Below are positions 9,465 through 18,038 of a stretch of DNA of 64,000 nt, in pieces (position 1 is the first letter of the stretch; each line of letters starts with the position of its first letter). The translations under genes were made by a program, and so were the position numbers. The stretch covers positions 2,728,001-2,792,000 of the forward strand of contig CAKKNE010000005.1 in NCBI GenBank assembly GCA_918797485.1, in the 5' to 3' direction. Below the pieces are notes generated by a model. The model saw nothing but the letters and a program-made list of their open reading frames with translations. It made no database searches and had not been told where the DNA came from. This DNA comes from Pelagomonas calceolata. Its lineage: Eukaryota; Sar; Pelagophyceae; Pelagomonadales; Pelagomonadaceae.

Positions 9465-11957
9465 ATGGCGCCGTGGAGCCTCAAGACCGTCGCGAAGCGC
9501 CTCATGGGCGAGGAAGAGCAGCGCGTCGTCCCCGTCAACGAGCGGCGGACAAAGCGCACCTCGGAGACGAACCTCCTCGCCACGATGGGCCAGGAGGCGC
9601 CCGCGGACCTGTTGCGGAAGCTCCGGGGCCAGAAGCTGTCCCAGAAAGTTTTAGATGAGAAGCTCCTGGAAGTGATCATCAAGCTCGACGCCCTGGGCGC
9701 GAGCGGCGAGGACGTCGTGGGATGGGAGTCGAACATCGAGGGCATGGACCTGGACCACGAACGGCGGTCGGTCCTGGCGGAGCGGGCGCCGCCGTCGCGA
9801 GACATGGCCACGTCGCCCACAGCGCCCTTGGATGACGACTCGGCATCAACGTCGCGCACGTCGTCGTTCGAACGAAGGGCTTCTTTCGAGGACCTCGACG
9901 CGGCGCGCGTGAAGCATCTGATACGGCCTCGACGCGTCTCGCCTCTGTCGAGGCCGCCGGCGCCGGCCCCCGAGACGATCGTGGATCCCATCGAGGCCCT
10001 GGCGCGGTCCTCGGCCTCAAGGGCCAAAGATGCAAGGAGGCGGTCGCGCGCCTCGCGGTCCGATTTGGGGTCGTCCATGGGCTCGCGGCCGTCGACGGCC
10101 GAGCGGGAGCCGGGCGACCACCTTCCACTGAAGCCGCGCCGGTCGGTTGGTGAAGAGGAAGATGAATTTAATGCATCATTGTGGGACGCCGCCGCGCTCG
10201 GGAGGATCGATCTCGTGGATCAAGCCTTGAAGCACTTGACGGTGGACGCGCCGGACTATGATACACGAACGGCTTTGCACTACGCGGCCGCGGAAGGCTA
10301 CGCGGACGTGTGCGAACATCTGTTGAGGAAGGGCGCGGAGAGTTCACCCTTGGATCGGTATGGAAATACGCCGCTCGGCGTCGCTTTACGGAACCAGCGG
10401 GATGACGTCGTTGCGGTATTACGAAAACATGGCGCGAAGGTGGGCGACACGCAATTGAATACGCCGCAGTCGTCACAAAGGCACCAGCAGCTCCTCGTGG
10501 CCGCGGCTTCTGGAAGTTTGGCGGATTGTCGGACGTTGGTTGCCGCTGGGGTGAGATGCGACCTGGGCGACTGCGACAAACGAACGGCCCTACACCTCGC
10601 GGCGAAGCACGGCCATTTAGATGTGGTGACGTGGTTGGTGGATTCCGCCGGCGCGGACGCCGCGACGCAAGACCGGTGGGGCAATTCTGCGCTGGACGAC
10701 GCCGTGCGGTTCTCTCAGAGAGAATGCGCGGAGTTCCTCGAAAAACGAGGCGCTCGATTGCGGGGTTCCCTGAATGAATGGAAAGTGCCGTCCTTATCTA
10801 AGAGTGTGGACAAAGCTAGGAAGCGTTGTGAGAGGATGGTGGGCTCCTGGGACGATACCGATGTACTAGCGCTGGAGAAAGCCTCGGAGGGCCACTCGTT
10901 ACTAATACTGGGCGAGGCTATTATTGGAAGAGATTCAAATGTCGACACGACGAATCTGCGGAACTTTTTACTAAGGATCGAAGGCGACTACGGGGATAAC
11001 CCGTACCACGGCTCGTTCCACGGCGCGGACGTGCTGCTGACGACGCACAACTTCCTCGCGACTCAAAACCTGCTGAGGCACTTGACAACGGTCGATTTAC
11101 TAGCTGGCTACGTCGCGGCCGCGGTCCACGATTATGCGCACCCCGGGACGAACAACGCGCACGAGCGCGTGGCGTCCTCCGAGCTCGCTATAAGGTACTC
11201 GGACGACACGATCCTCGAGAGGCACCACTGCGCCGCCGCCTTTTCCGTATTACGGGAGCCGCGCTTCGACGTGTTCAGTCATTTGACGACAGATGAGAGG
11301 AAGCAAGCTAGAGCGCTCGTGATCGAACTGATCCTCATGACCGACCTCGCGAGGCACGGCGAATTCATCGCAAGGCGCCTGAAACCTCTACTCCCGCGCG
11401 GCTTCAAGGCCAACAAAGAATCACAAGACTGGCAGAGCCCCTTCCACGACCAAGATCCGCCTTTTTTGTTAACTGTCGCAGTCAAGTTCGCAGATATAGG
11501 ACATGTCACCAAGCCCTTCGAGCTGCATCGCCAGTGGACGCAGCGCGCGACGGAGGAGTTCTGGCGGCTCGGCGACAAGGAGAAGGCTCTAGGTATGTCC
11601 GTCTCACCCTTATGCGACCGAGACAAGGACACGGACATTGCTCGCAGCCAAATCGGCTTCTTCAAGTTCGTGTGTCTGCCCTTCTACAAGCCCGTCTTTG
11701 ACTTGGTAAATCCGGACATGGCGCCGGCCATAAACTGTCGGGACAACTTCTGGAGGTGGCTAAATCAAAAAGACGCGCGTGAAAAGGATAGTAATGGGGG
11801 GAACCGGTCGCCGCCGCCCTTGGTGCGGGCTCCTACAACGTTGGCGGCTCCGCCTCGTTTGAAGCGTCGCGCGTCCGTCGCCGTCTCGACAATGAGTTTG
11901 ATGCGGCGCCTCTCGGGCGGCCGGCCGCCGCGGCCCACCGCCCTCGCTTCTACTTAG
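9465..11957 (+). CDS. Ankyrin-repeat cyclic-nucleotide phosphodiesterase
   Basis: About 830 aa from ATG 9465 (MAPWSLKTVAKRL); an in-frame ATG at 9231 would add 78 residues. A Ser/Arg-rich N-terminal third is followed by ankyrin repeats at about residues 235-430 (TALHYAAAEGYADVCEHLLRKGA, TALHLAAKHGHLDVVTWLV). The C-terminal half is a class I 3',5'-cyclic nucleotide phosphodiesterase: YHGSFHGADVLLTTHNF, metal-binding HDYAHPGTNN (HDX2HX4N signature, near 555) and FADIGHVTKP. It should hydrolyse cAMP and/or cGMP. The ankyrin block probably mediates docking. There is no transmembrane or GAF domain. Single exon. Confidence 0.92.
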   Translation: MAPWSLKTVAKRLMGEEEQRVVPVNERRTKRTSETNLLATMGQEAPADLLRKLRGQKLSQKVLDEKLLEVIIKLDALGASGEDVVGWESNIEGMDLDHERRSVLAERAPPSRDMATSPTAPLDDDSASTSRTSSFERRASFEDLDAARVKHLIRPRRVSPLSRPPAPAPETIVDPIEALARSSASRAKDARRRSRASRSDLGSSMGSRPSTAEREPGDHLPLKPRRSVGEEEDEFNASLWDAAALGRIDLVDQALKHLTVDAPDYDTRTALHYAAAEGYADVCEHLLRKGAESSPLDRYGNTPLGVALRNQRDDVVAVLRKHGAKVGDTQLNTPQSSQRHQQLLVAAASGSLADCRTLVAAGVRCDLGDCDKRTALHLAAKHGHLDVVTWLVDSAGADAATQDRWGNSALDDAVRFSQRECAEFLEKRGARLRGSLNEWKVPSLSKSVDKARKRCERMVGSWDDTDVLALEKASEGHSLLILGEAIIGRDSNVDTTNLRNFLLRIEGDYGDNPYHGSFHGADVLLTTHNFLATQNLLRHLTTVDLLAGYVAAAVHDYAHPGTNNAHERVASSELAIRYSDDTILERHHCAAAFSVLREPRFDVFSHLTTDERKQARALVIELILMTDLARHGEFIARRLKPLLPRGFKANKESQDWQSPFHDQDPPFLLTVAVKFADIGHVTKPFELHRQWTQRATEEFWRLGDKEKALGMSVSPLCDRDKDTDIARSQIGFFKFVCLPFYKPVFDLVNPDMAPAINCRDNFWRWLNQKDAREKDSNGGNRSPPPLVRAPTTLAAPPRLKRRASVAVSTMSLMRRLSGGRPPRPTALAST

Positions 11958-12023
11958 GACCCTATGTGTATATATATGAGTAAGATGGTACTGGTTATTT
12001 TCTTCGCGCGATCTGGGGATAGT

Positions 12024-12044
12024 GTTACGGTGCTAGGACTAGTG
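12024..12044 (+). repeat. GTTACGGTGC-type promoter companion motif, copy 1
   Basis: A 21-bp stretch identical to 57706-57726. Each copy lies 30-80 bp upstream of a copy of the 23-bp promoter repeat. It contains GCTAG and ACTAGT, so it may carry further half-sites. Confidence 0.55.
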
Positions 12045-12074
12045 GGCGGAGTCCCTGGGGGGATTACTTTGTTG

Positions 12075-12097
12075 CTAGTGTCTTACAGGCCGCTAGT
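12075..12097 (+). promoter_or_regulatory. 23-bp promoter inverted repeat, copy 3
   Basis: Matches consensus except for the last base. It lies about 170 bp upstream of the ATG at 12267. Confidence 0.7.
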
Positions 12098-12266
12098 GAT
12101 TTTTTGGGGGGGCTTGGCGGCTGTACGGGCGTTAACGAAAGCTACAGCTCGGTTCGTGGTGCGGCATACACGCTCAGTTCGATAATAACGCTGCCCTCAT
12201 AACGCGAGCTCTGCTGTCACGCCACAAATCGAACTTGGACCGAGGCACTGCGCTGAGCACTGAGCA

Positions 12267-12956
12267 ATGTCCACTACGCCCCGCCTCCTCTCGGCGATCT
12301 TCGCCTCCGCCACCGGGAGTGCGGTGCTTGTCCAGAACGGCGACCGCATCACGGCCGCGCTACAGCGTCTCTTCGCGCAACCAAACGACAACGCGAACGC
12401 GGTGCTACAGAAGGTCCTCGAGCGCATCGATCAGCGGCCACAGACCGTCGTCGTCCGCGAGGGCGGCGGCGCGAGCCGCCTCGTGCTAGCTAGTGCGGCT
12501 GTCGCCGGCCTCGCGGTGCGCTTGCGGGGGTGGCCGGCGTCCGCGGCCGCGCTGCGCGCCGCCGCCCAGACGTTGAACGGCGCCGTCAAGGCCGTCGGCG
12601 CGAGGCTCGAAGTGGTGCGCGAGACGCTGTCCAAGCGCGTCGACGAGGTCGGCGAGAAGGTTGATGAGGTGGGCGTCGAGGTGGGCGAGGTGAAGGCGGA
12701 ATTGAAAGAAGTGCATGACGACACGACGCACCTCCGGGTCCAGCAGGACCACATCGCTAGAGGAGTTAGGGGTCTATGTGGTGTCGTCTCCGAGCTCATG
12801 CACGGCTCACCGCCGACGCGCGCCGCCGACGACCTGCGGCGCTTCACGGTCGAGAGCAAACCGCTCGAAGCGCCGCCCGAGCAGACGGCTCTCGAGACGA
12901 CGGCGGCGCGGCTCGCCGAGGCCCTCGCGGCCGTGGACGCGATCGGGTCGGCGTAA
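12267..12956 (+). CDS. DUF1664-like coiled-coil protein
   Basis: 229 aa. A hydrophobic stretch (LVLASAAVAGLAVRLRGWPASAAAL, about 72-96) precedes a heptad-rich amphipathic region (VGARLEVVRETLSKRVDEVGEKVDEVGVEVGEVKAELKEVHDD written in heptads, about 110-160). The arrangement of a membrane-proximal helix followed by a SKRVDEVGEKVDEV-type coiled coil resembles the plant DUF1664 family, whose function is unknown. The assignment rests on pattern, not alignment. The 3' end converges on the next gene with a gap of only 11 bp. Confidence 0.55.
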   Translation: MSTTPRLLSAIFASATGSAVLVQNGDRITAALQRLFAQPNDNANAVLQKVLERIDQRPQTVVVREGGGASRLVLASAAVAGLAVRLRGWPASAAALRAAAQTLNGAVKAVGARLEVVRETLSKRVDEVGEKVDEVGVEVGEVKAELKEVHDDTTHLRVQQDHIARGVRGLCGVVSELMHGSPPTRAADDLRRFTVESKPLEAPPEQTALETTAARLAEALAAVDAIGSA

Positions 12957-12967
12957 CAATCCAAGAA

Positions 12968-14593
12968 TTACCTCGTCCGGAGCCGTGCGAGATGCGCGCG
13001 CGCCCGCGCGAGGCGCCCTGACGACGGCCGCGCCGACCGCTGCGGCGAGGGTGGCGCATACGCCGCCGGGTAAACGAGACCGGCGTCGCCACGTCGCGAA
13101 TTCGCCCAGACCAGGTACCGCGCGCCGAGCCCGAGCTCCGCCAGGGCGTCGTCCTCCGCGTCCGCGCCGTCGTCGAGCGAGGCGTCGTCGAGCTCGTGCG
13201 ACACTGGCGTGCCCCGTCGCGCCGGCGCCGGCGCGAGCGCCCGGACGGGCGCCGGCGCCGGCGCGAGCGCTACGGCGGCCGCGTGGAGGCAGGCCGACGC
13301 GCGCCGCGCGAGCGCGTCGAGGGGCTCGTCGCCTATCGCCGGCGCCGCGTCGAACTCGCCGGCGGAGGCGCGCGTCACGGCGGGCAGCGCGTGATCGAGC
13401 GCTGCGACCAGCACGGCGCGCGCGGCGATGGCCGCGCTCGCCTCGGCGCCGAGGGCAGGCGCTGCGGGCGGCGGCGGCGGCGGCGGAGCGTCGCGCGTCG
13501 CGATGACGTTCGCGAGCGCGCGTGCGACCGCATCGTGCGTCGCGCGACCCTCGTCCGCACGCTGGGCGGCGGCCGTCGTCGCCGCGCGCGCGGCTTCTAC
13601 TTCGGCGCGCGCTGCGTCGGCCTCCGTGCGCGCGGCTTCAGCCGCCTCGGTCGCGGCGATAGTGGCCTTGGCCGCCGCGTCGCGTTCCTGGCCTAATGAG
13701 CGCATGCGCGCGCCGACGGCGCGCAGGCCCGCGACCTCTAGGACCTTGGCGTAGGCGTCCGGGGTTCCGGTGCCATCCTCCCGCCTAGCAGCCTCCTCGA
13801 GCGAGCGCAGGGGGTTGAGACAGGCCCGGTCGACCTGGTCCGCGGCCATCTGGAGCCGCGCAGCGTTCGCATTTATCGCAGACGCCGCCGCTGACGCGGC
13901 CTCCGCGCGGTCGGTCGCGCGCTGGACCTCGGCCCGGTCCTCGGCGCGGCCCGCGACGGCGCGGGCGACCGCTTCCTCGGCCGCCGCCCGCAGGTCCCGC
14001 AGCGCCGCGTCGCCTTCCGCCCTGAGCGCCCCGAACGCCGCGGCCGCAGCCGCAGCCGATGAGGCGCCCGCTTCGGCGGCAGCGCGCTCCTTAGCCGCGC
14101 CGGCGGCGATGGCCTGCTGTACGCGGCCCTCGAGCGCGTCGAGGCGCCCGTGGCAGGCCCGCTTCGCGTCGGCGGCCGCCTGCGCGCACGCCTCGGCACG
14201 GTCGGCGTCTCGAGCCTTCGAGGCGGCCGCGGCGCTCTTCAGCGCCGCCTCGGCGTCGGCGAGCTTCTTCCGGAGGTCCGTGGGCGTCTTTCGCGCAAGC
14301 TGCGCCTCGGCGCGCGTCGCCCGCGCCCGCGCGTCGGCGGCCGCGCGCTTCTCCGCGTCGAGGCGCGACTCGACGTCGGCGAGGCGGCGCCGCAGCGCGC
14401 GGTCCGGCGACGGGCTTCGCGCGCGGCCCGGCGAGCCCAGGAGCGCGCGGTCGAGCTCCGCTTGCGCGGCGGCCTCGCTCTTGCGCAGGGCGCTGAGCTC
14501 GCGGGCCTGCTCCATGACCTTGCGCTGGAGCCGCTCGATCACATCGTCCGGCAGCCCCTCTCTGCTGCTGATTGCCACCGTGGCCCCATCCAT
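12968..14593 (-). CDS. Ala-rich coiled-coil protein
   Basis: 541 aa, single exon, with ATG at 14593. Almost the whole protein is Ala/Arg/Glu-rich heptad sequence (DDVIERLQRKVMEQARELSALRK, ADVESRLDAEKRAAADARA), interrupted by a short Ser-Pro patch (SPGRARSPSPDRALRR near 55-70) and a Pro/Ala-rich hinge near 370-440. No catalytic motif is seen. It is probably a structural or cytoskeletal coiled coil; composition alone makes family assignment unsafe. The DNA near 13215-13275 has a short tandem GC-rich repeat encoding the APAPVRALAPAPA stretch. Confidence 0.65.
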   Translation of the reverse strand: MDGATVAISSREGLPDDVIERLQRKVMEQARELSALRKSEAAAQAELDRALLGSPGRARSPSPDRALRRRLADVESRLDAEKRAAADARARATRAEAQLARKTPTDLRKKLADAEAALKSAAAASKARDADRAEACAQAAADAKRACHGRLDALEGRVQQAIAAGAAKERAAAEAGASSAAAAAAAFGALRAEGDAALRDLRAAAEEAVARAVAGRAEDRAEVQRATDRAEAASAAASAINANAARLQMAADQVDRACLNPLRSLEEAARREDGTGTPDAYAKVLEVAGLRAVGARMRSLGQERDAAAKATIAATEAAEAARTEADAARAEVEAARAATTAAAQRADEGRATHDAVARALANVIATRDAPPPPPPPAAPALGAEASAAIAARAVLVAALDHALPAVTRASAGEFDAAPAIGDEPLDALARRASACLHAAAVALAPAPAPVRALAPAPARRGTPVSHELDDASLDDGADAEDDALAELGLGARYLVWANSRRGDAGLVYPAAYAPPSPQRSARPSSGRLARARAHLARLRTR

Positions 14594-14999
14594 GGTTGCC
14601 GCCGTGCGTGTACGTCGGTGGCGTCGACGACGGTGCGTTGGCGGTCGGCGCTGTGCCGCAAGAACCGCCGCAGCGTCTCCAAAACCGCGTTTCGGTTGGT
14701 GCTTTTATCACAGTTGACAGGTATTTGTGTTTGGGCCTGCGGTCGTTTCTCTGTCGGCCAGGGAGGACTCTTCCAGGTCGGAAGCCGCGGCGCGAGACGA
14801 GTCTTGCCACGAAACGCGCGCTAGAGCTGCTAGCTAGCGTGCAGACGCAGCTCTCCAGCCTCTCCTGGCTAACTCTATAAGGAGCTAGCGGTGCCCGTGG
14901 CGTTGCGCGTGCAGACCTCGATTCCTCTGCAGTGCTGCGACCGCTCGCTTGCCTTTGCTTGCACTGCTGCGCACGCTGCACGCTGCACACTGCAGAGCG
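14594..14999. other. Divergent promoter region with degenerate GCTAGC sites
   Basis: No gene seen in about 400 bases. Two weak relatives of the promoter repeat occur: CTAGAGCTGCTAGCTAGC at 14821-14838, and at 14869-14889 a 21-bp stretch with CTA and GCTAGC ends. They lie 110-180 bp upstream of the SLX9-like ATG. Confidence 0.45.
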
Positions 15000-15464
15000 A
15001 TGGGGAAGACCAAGGGCTCCGCGCGGCGCAAGGGCGGCAAAGATGCCACCAAGGTCGCGTCCAAAGCGACCTCGACGCTGTCGAAGCGCCAGGAGAAGAA
15101 GTCGCAGGTGCGCAAGGCGGCCGCGCGCGAGCGCAAGGGCGCGCTGCTCTCGCAGCTCGAGACGCGGAAACAGGCGGACGCGGCGGCGGCGCGCGGGCCA
15201 CTCCTCGGTGGCACCCTGGGCCTGGACCTGGACGACGCGCTCGCCGAGGTCGCGGCCGCGCCGGCGCGCCGGGACAAGAACCGGCCGAACGCGGCGAACA
15301 ACCGCGGCCGGCGCGTGATTGCGGCGCAGGAGACGGAGCGGTTCGGGGCCGTGCTGAAGGATGAACGGTTTCGCGCGGACCCATTGGGCGCGGTGCTGGG
15401 CCACTTGCGCGCGACGCTGCCGGCGCCTCCGTCTTCGGGCCGTCGGAAGAAGGGGGGTAAGTAG
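15000..15464 (+). CDS. SLX9-like ribosome biogenesis protein
   Basis: 154 aa from ATG 15000 (MGKTKGSARRKGG); the frame is open upstream but the basic start fits better. Layout: basic N-terminus, a KKSQVRKAAARERKGALLSQLETRK segment in the middle (in two parts around residue 40), then a C-terminal ETERFGAVLKDERF and DPLGAVLGHLR block and a Lys/Gly tail. This order matches the SLX9/FAM207A family, which binds pre-40S particles in the nucleolus and aids export. Similarity is by motif memory; length is typical. Single exon. Confidence 0.7.
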   Translation: MGKTKGSARRKGGKDATKVASKATSTLSKRQEKKSQVRKAAARERKGALLSQLETRKQADAAAARGPLLGGTLGLDLDDALAEVAAAPARRDKNRPNAANNRGRRVIAAQETERFGAVLKDERFRADPLGAVLGHLRATLPAPPSSGRRKKGGK

Positions 15465-15522
15465 TGTGTTCTGTGTCGTTATCCTGCGTCCTGACTATCT
15501 GTTTAGACGACTGCTGCTTTTG

Positions 15523-15545
15523 CTAGTGTCTTACAGGCCGCTAGC
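15523..15545 (+). promoter_or_regulatory. 23-bp promoter inverted repeat, copy 4
   Basis: Perfect consensus copy, 124 bp upstream of the NmrA-like ATG and about 60 bp after the SLX9-like stop. Confidence 0.7.
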
Positions 15546-15668
15546 TTGGCTGCTCTTTGCTCACAAAAAAGAAGAGCACGAGAACTGCGCTAAAGTGACG
15601 ACTGACGACGCATCGCTGCCAAGGTGATCGCGAACGACTGCGCGCGCAGCTCGCGCAAAAACAGAGCA

Positions 15669-16568
15669 ATGGCAAAGCCCAAAGTGCTGGTTTTCCTCGG
15701 CACGAGCCGCCAGGGATCGGCAGTCGTCGACGCGCTCCTCGCAAGTGGCAAGTTCGAGGTCTTCGCCACGACGCGCAGCACGAAGAGCGCCGAGGCCCTC
15801 AAGGCCCGCGGTGTTAAGTGCGGCCCGTTCACGTGCGGCGACGCCGCGTCCGCCAAAGCTGCCCTGGACGCCGCCGAGCCTTCACTCGTCTTCTTCACGA
15901 CGCTGATGGGCTCGCGCGAAGTAGAAGGCTCGTCGGGCAAAATAATTGTGGATGCGATCAAGGCCTATGGGGGAGTGCAGCACGTCGTCTACTCGTCGGT
16001 GGCGAACGCGGATGTGGCTCCGGACGCCGTGGGGCACTTCAAGAGCAAGCTCGACGTTGAAGACCATCTGAAGGCCTCGGGACTGGGCTACTCGATTCTC
16101 CGCCCCGTGGCCTTCTTCGAGAACTATGATGATCCGGCCAATTTCAACGCCCTAAAAAAGGGCTCCGTGAAGGGCCTCTGGCAGGCCGACCTGAAGGTCA
16201 AGCACGTCGCGTGCCGCGATATCGGTAAAGCCGCTGCCGTAATGCTGGCGAACCCGGCGAAGTGGAGGGGCAAAACGCTCGACTGCGCGAGCGACGATTT
16301 AACGGGTGAAGACGTCGCCGCGGCGCTTACCGAAGTCTCTGGCGTCGAGTGCACGTACGGGGTCGCCGTGCCGAGATTTATCATGAGGTGCGTGATGAAG
16401 GATCTCAATGCCATGATCGAGTTCTTCGAGACGACGGGCTACGACTCGGACATCGCTGCCTTCAAGGCCGTCGTCCCCGACGCGTTGGACTGCAAGGCGT
16501 GGTTCGAAGCCAGGGGCGTGAAGTCCTGGTCCGAGGAGGCGTCGTCGTCCTGGTTCGGTCTCTTTTAG
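15669..16568 (+). CDS. NmrA-like NAD(P)-binding protein
   Basis: 299 aa from ATG 15669. A Rossmann start with a modified Gly motif (KVLVFLGTSRQGSAVVDALLASG), then VFATTRSTKSAEAL, SLVFFTTLMGS, VQHVVYSSVANAD, YSILRPVAFFENYDDP and KHVACRDIGKAAAVML are the landmarks of NmrA-like atypical short-chain dehydrogenases. Such proteins sense or use NAD(P)(H); many lack the catalytic Tyr-Lys pair, as seems true here. The likely role is redox sensing or an isoflavone-reductase-like activity, undecided. Confidence 0.85.
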   Translation: MAKPKVLVFLGTSRQGSAVVDALLASGKFEVFATTRSTKSAEALKARGVKCGPFTCGDAASAKAALDAAEPSLVFFTTLMGSREVEGSSGKIIVDAIKAYGGVQHVVYSSVANADVAPDAVGHFKSKLDVEDHLKASGLGYSILRPVAFFENYDDPANFNALKKGSVKGLWQADLKVKHVACRDIGKAAAVMLANPAKWRGKTLDCASDDLTGEDVAAALTEVSGVECTYGVAVPRFIMRCVMKDLNAMIEFFETTGYDSDIAAFKAVVPDALDCKAWFEARGVKSWSEEASSSWFGLF

Positions 16569-16679
16569 CTGTCTTTTTCTACTGGCTTTTCTGGCTGCGC
16601 CCCGCTCGCGCCTCGACGGCGTCGCAGCGCTGCGTGAAAATTCAGAGACTAAGTATGTGTTCGCCGCTTACTCGCGAAG

Positions 16680-17600
16680 TCAGTACTGCGCCGCCGCGGG
16701 CTCGTCGCGGCCGGCCGTCGCGAGGACGCAGTTCGAGATGGCCACCGAACACAGCGGGCAGACGGGCGTCGTGACCGTCGCCTCGAGCCAGGGTCTCAGG
16801 CACTGCCCGTGGAAGAGGTGCGCGCAGGGCATGAGCTGCGTGTCCACCCGACCGCGGCGGCAGAAGGGGCACCGCGCACTTGATACTGAAGACTCCGTGC
16901 GCGCGCGCTTCGGCGGACGTAACGAAGGCGCCGGCGCGTCGAGGACGAAGTCGTCGAACAACCCACCCTCCGCGGGGTGCGACGACGGGGACGAGCCCGC
17001 CGAGTCGACGGTGACGGCGCGCGCGCGGTCCGCCGCCGAGGCGAAGGCCAGGACGTCGTGCGCCGCCCTACTCTCATCTTCCTCGTAGTATCCACCGTCT
17101 TCGTCGTAGTCGTGCGACGCCGCGCTCCGCTGCATGGGCTTCCAGATGCGGCGCCTTGCGTTCGTGAACCAGTTCTTCAGTTGTTTTTTATCAATACCGG
17201 TCTGGGCCATGAGCGACTGCTGGTCCTCCGGCCTGCGCGGAGCATCGCGGTCTCGCGACTCGGTCCGAACGGCCTCAATAACGAAAAAGAAATCACCCAC
17301 TTCCATCATTCCTAGAGACGACGCGCGTCGATGGCGTGAAGGCGCCTCTACACAACGGGACGCCGAGATCTGCGTCGGGTAGGGGTGGTGGAAGTGCTGC
17401 GGGCTCGTGAGCCAGGCCTTGAGGATCTCGACGGCATGTGTTGGTAATTCCCTACGGCTTCGTCCTTTCGGTGAAGCGGGCGGTGGGCTGCGTGTGCGCT
17501 TCCGGGGCTCGCGCGTCGCCGCGGCGCCGCCAGAGACCATGGCCTTGCTCGGGCTCTTCGTCTGCGCGGCGGGCGCGGCGGTGGCGTCGGTGTCGGCCAT
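16680..17600 (-). CDS. TALE homeodomain-RING finger fusion protein (one intron)
   Basis: The minus-strand frame is open for 306 codons, but 17233-17373 (141 nt, no stop) is best read as an intron, giving about 259 aa. Removing it joins HHPYPT to PEDQQSLMAQTG and yields a homeodomain with the three-residue loop extension typical of TALE proteins, ending KNWFTNARRRIWKPM. The donor would then be GC (GC-AG intron); a GT donor 12 nt further in leaves four extra residues. The C-terminus carries a RING-H2-like finger: CPFC, CAHLFHGQC, CPLC. TALE proteins are transcription factors and RING fingers are usually E3 ubiquitin ligases; finding both in one chain is unusual. Divergent from ARPC2. Confidence 0.8.
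   Translation of the reverse strand: MADTDATAAPAAQTKSPSKAMVSGGAAATREPRKRTRSPPPASPKGRSRRELPTHAVEILKAWLTSPQHFHHPYPTQISASRCVEAPSRHRRASSLGMMEVGDFFFVIEAVRTESRDRDAPRRPEDQQSLMAQTGIDKKQLKNWFTNARRRIWKPMQRSAASHDYDEDGGYYEEDESRAAHDVLAFASAADRARAVTVDSAGSSPSSHPAEGGLFDDFVLDAPAPSLRPPKRARTESSVSSARCPFCRRGRVDTQLMPCAHLFHGQCLRPWLEATVTTPVCPLCSVAISNCVLATAGRDEPAAAQY
17233..17373 (-). mobile_element. Intron with introner-like core inside the homeobox
   Basis: It contains the family core TTGTGTAGAGG followed by CACGCCATCGACGCG (compare 24950-24970). It has length divisible by three and no stop, so the reading frame hides it. The homeodomain alignment supports excision. The acceptor is CGCAG at 17233-17237; the donor is GC at 17373 or GT at about 17361. 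Confidence 0.6.
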
Positions 17601-18038
17601 CTCTCTTGTCGAATTCGTGCTGCGTTACGGTCTGCTGTGGAGGTGTTCTGCCCAGGCTATGAGGGCTTGGCAGCCAGGGGCGCTCGAGACCTGGATTTTT
17701 TTCACCTTATCGATGAATAGGGCAGTATTTGGGGGATTCTATGCTAGCGGGTTGCTATGTTTGGTTGCGTGGGCTTCACAAACAAGCGGACAAATCTTGC
17801 TCTGCGAAGGCTAGTGCCTTACAGGCCGCTAGCTACAACGATTATCGTCGCAATTTTTCACGGCGCCGGGGAATAGTCGCCTCGCGGGCATCTCGAGACA
17901 CGCCCAGGCTTACTCGGCCTCCGCCTGACGCCGACGCCTCGCCGCGCCGCGCCCCCGCGACGCGTGAAACCGGCCCAAAGTCGCCGGAGACTCGAGAGCC
18001 ACACAGACGCGCCGCGCGCCCCGTAATACAGACTAGAG
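17601..18038. other. Divergent promoter region, homeobox/ARPC2
   Basis: About 440 bases with no gene. The only clear element is the 23-bp promoter repeat, almost exactly midway between the two start codons (about 210 bp from each). Confidence 0.5.
17811..17833 (+). promoter_or_regulatory. 23-bp promoter inverted repeat, copy 5
   Basis: One mismatch to consensus (CTAGTGCCTTA start). It lies 211 bp from the homeobox start and 206 bp from the ARPC2 start. Confidence 0.7.

Larger units (their letters stand above)
11958..12266. other. Intergenic with two repeat motifs
   Basis: No gene seen. It contains GTTACGGTGCTAGGACTAGT at 12024-12043 (shared with 57706-57725) and a 23-bp promoter repeat at 12075-12097, both upstream of the coiled-coil gene. 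Confidence 0.5.

Noticed and set aside
13375-14717. Long Arg/Ala-rich frames opposite the coiled-coil gene
   Set aside because: Shadows of a GC-rich, Ala-rich gene; their residue composition (Ser/Arg/Ala only) mirrors its codons.
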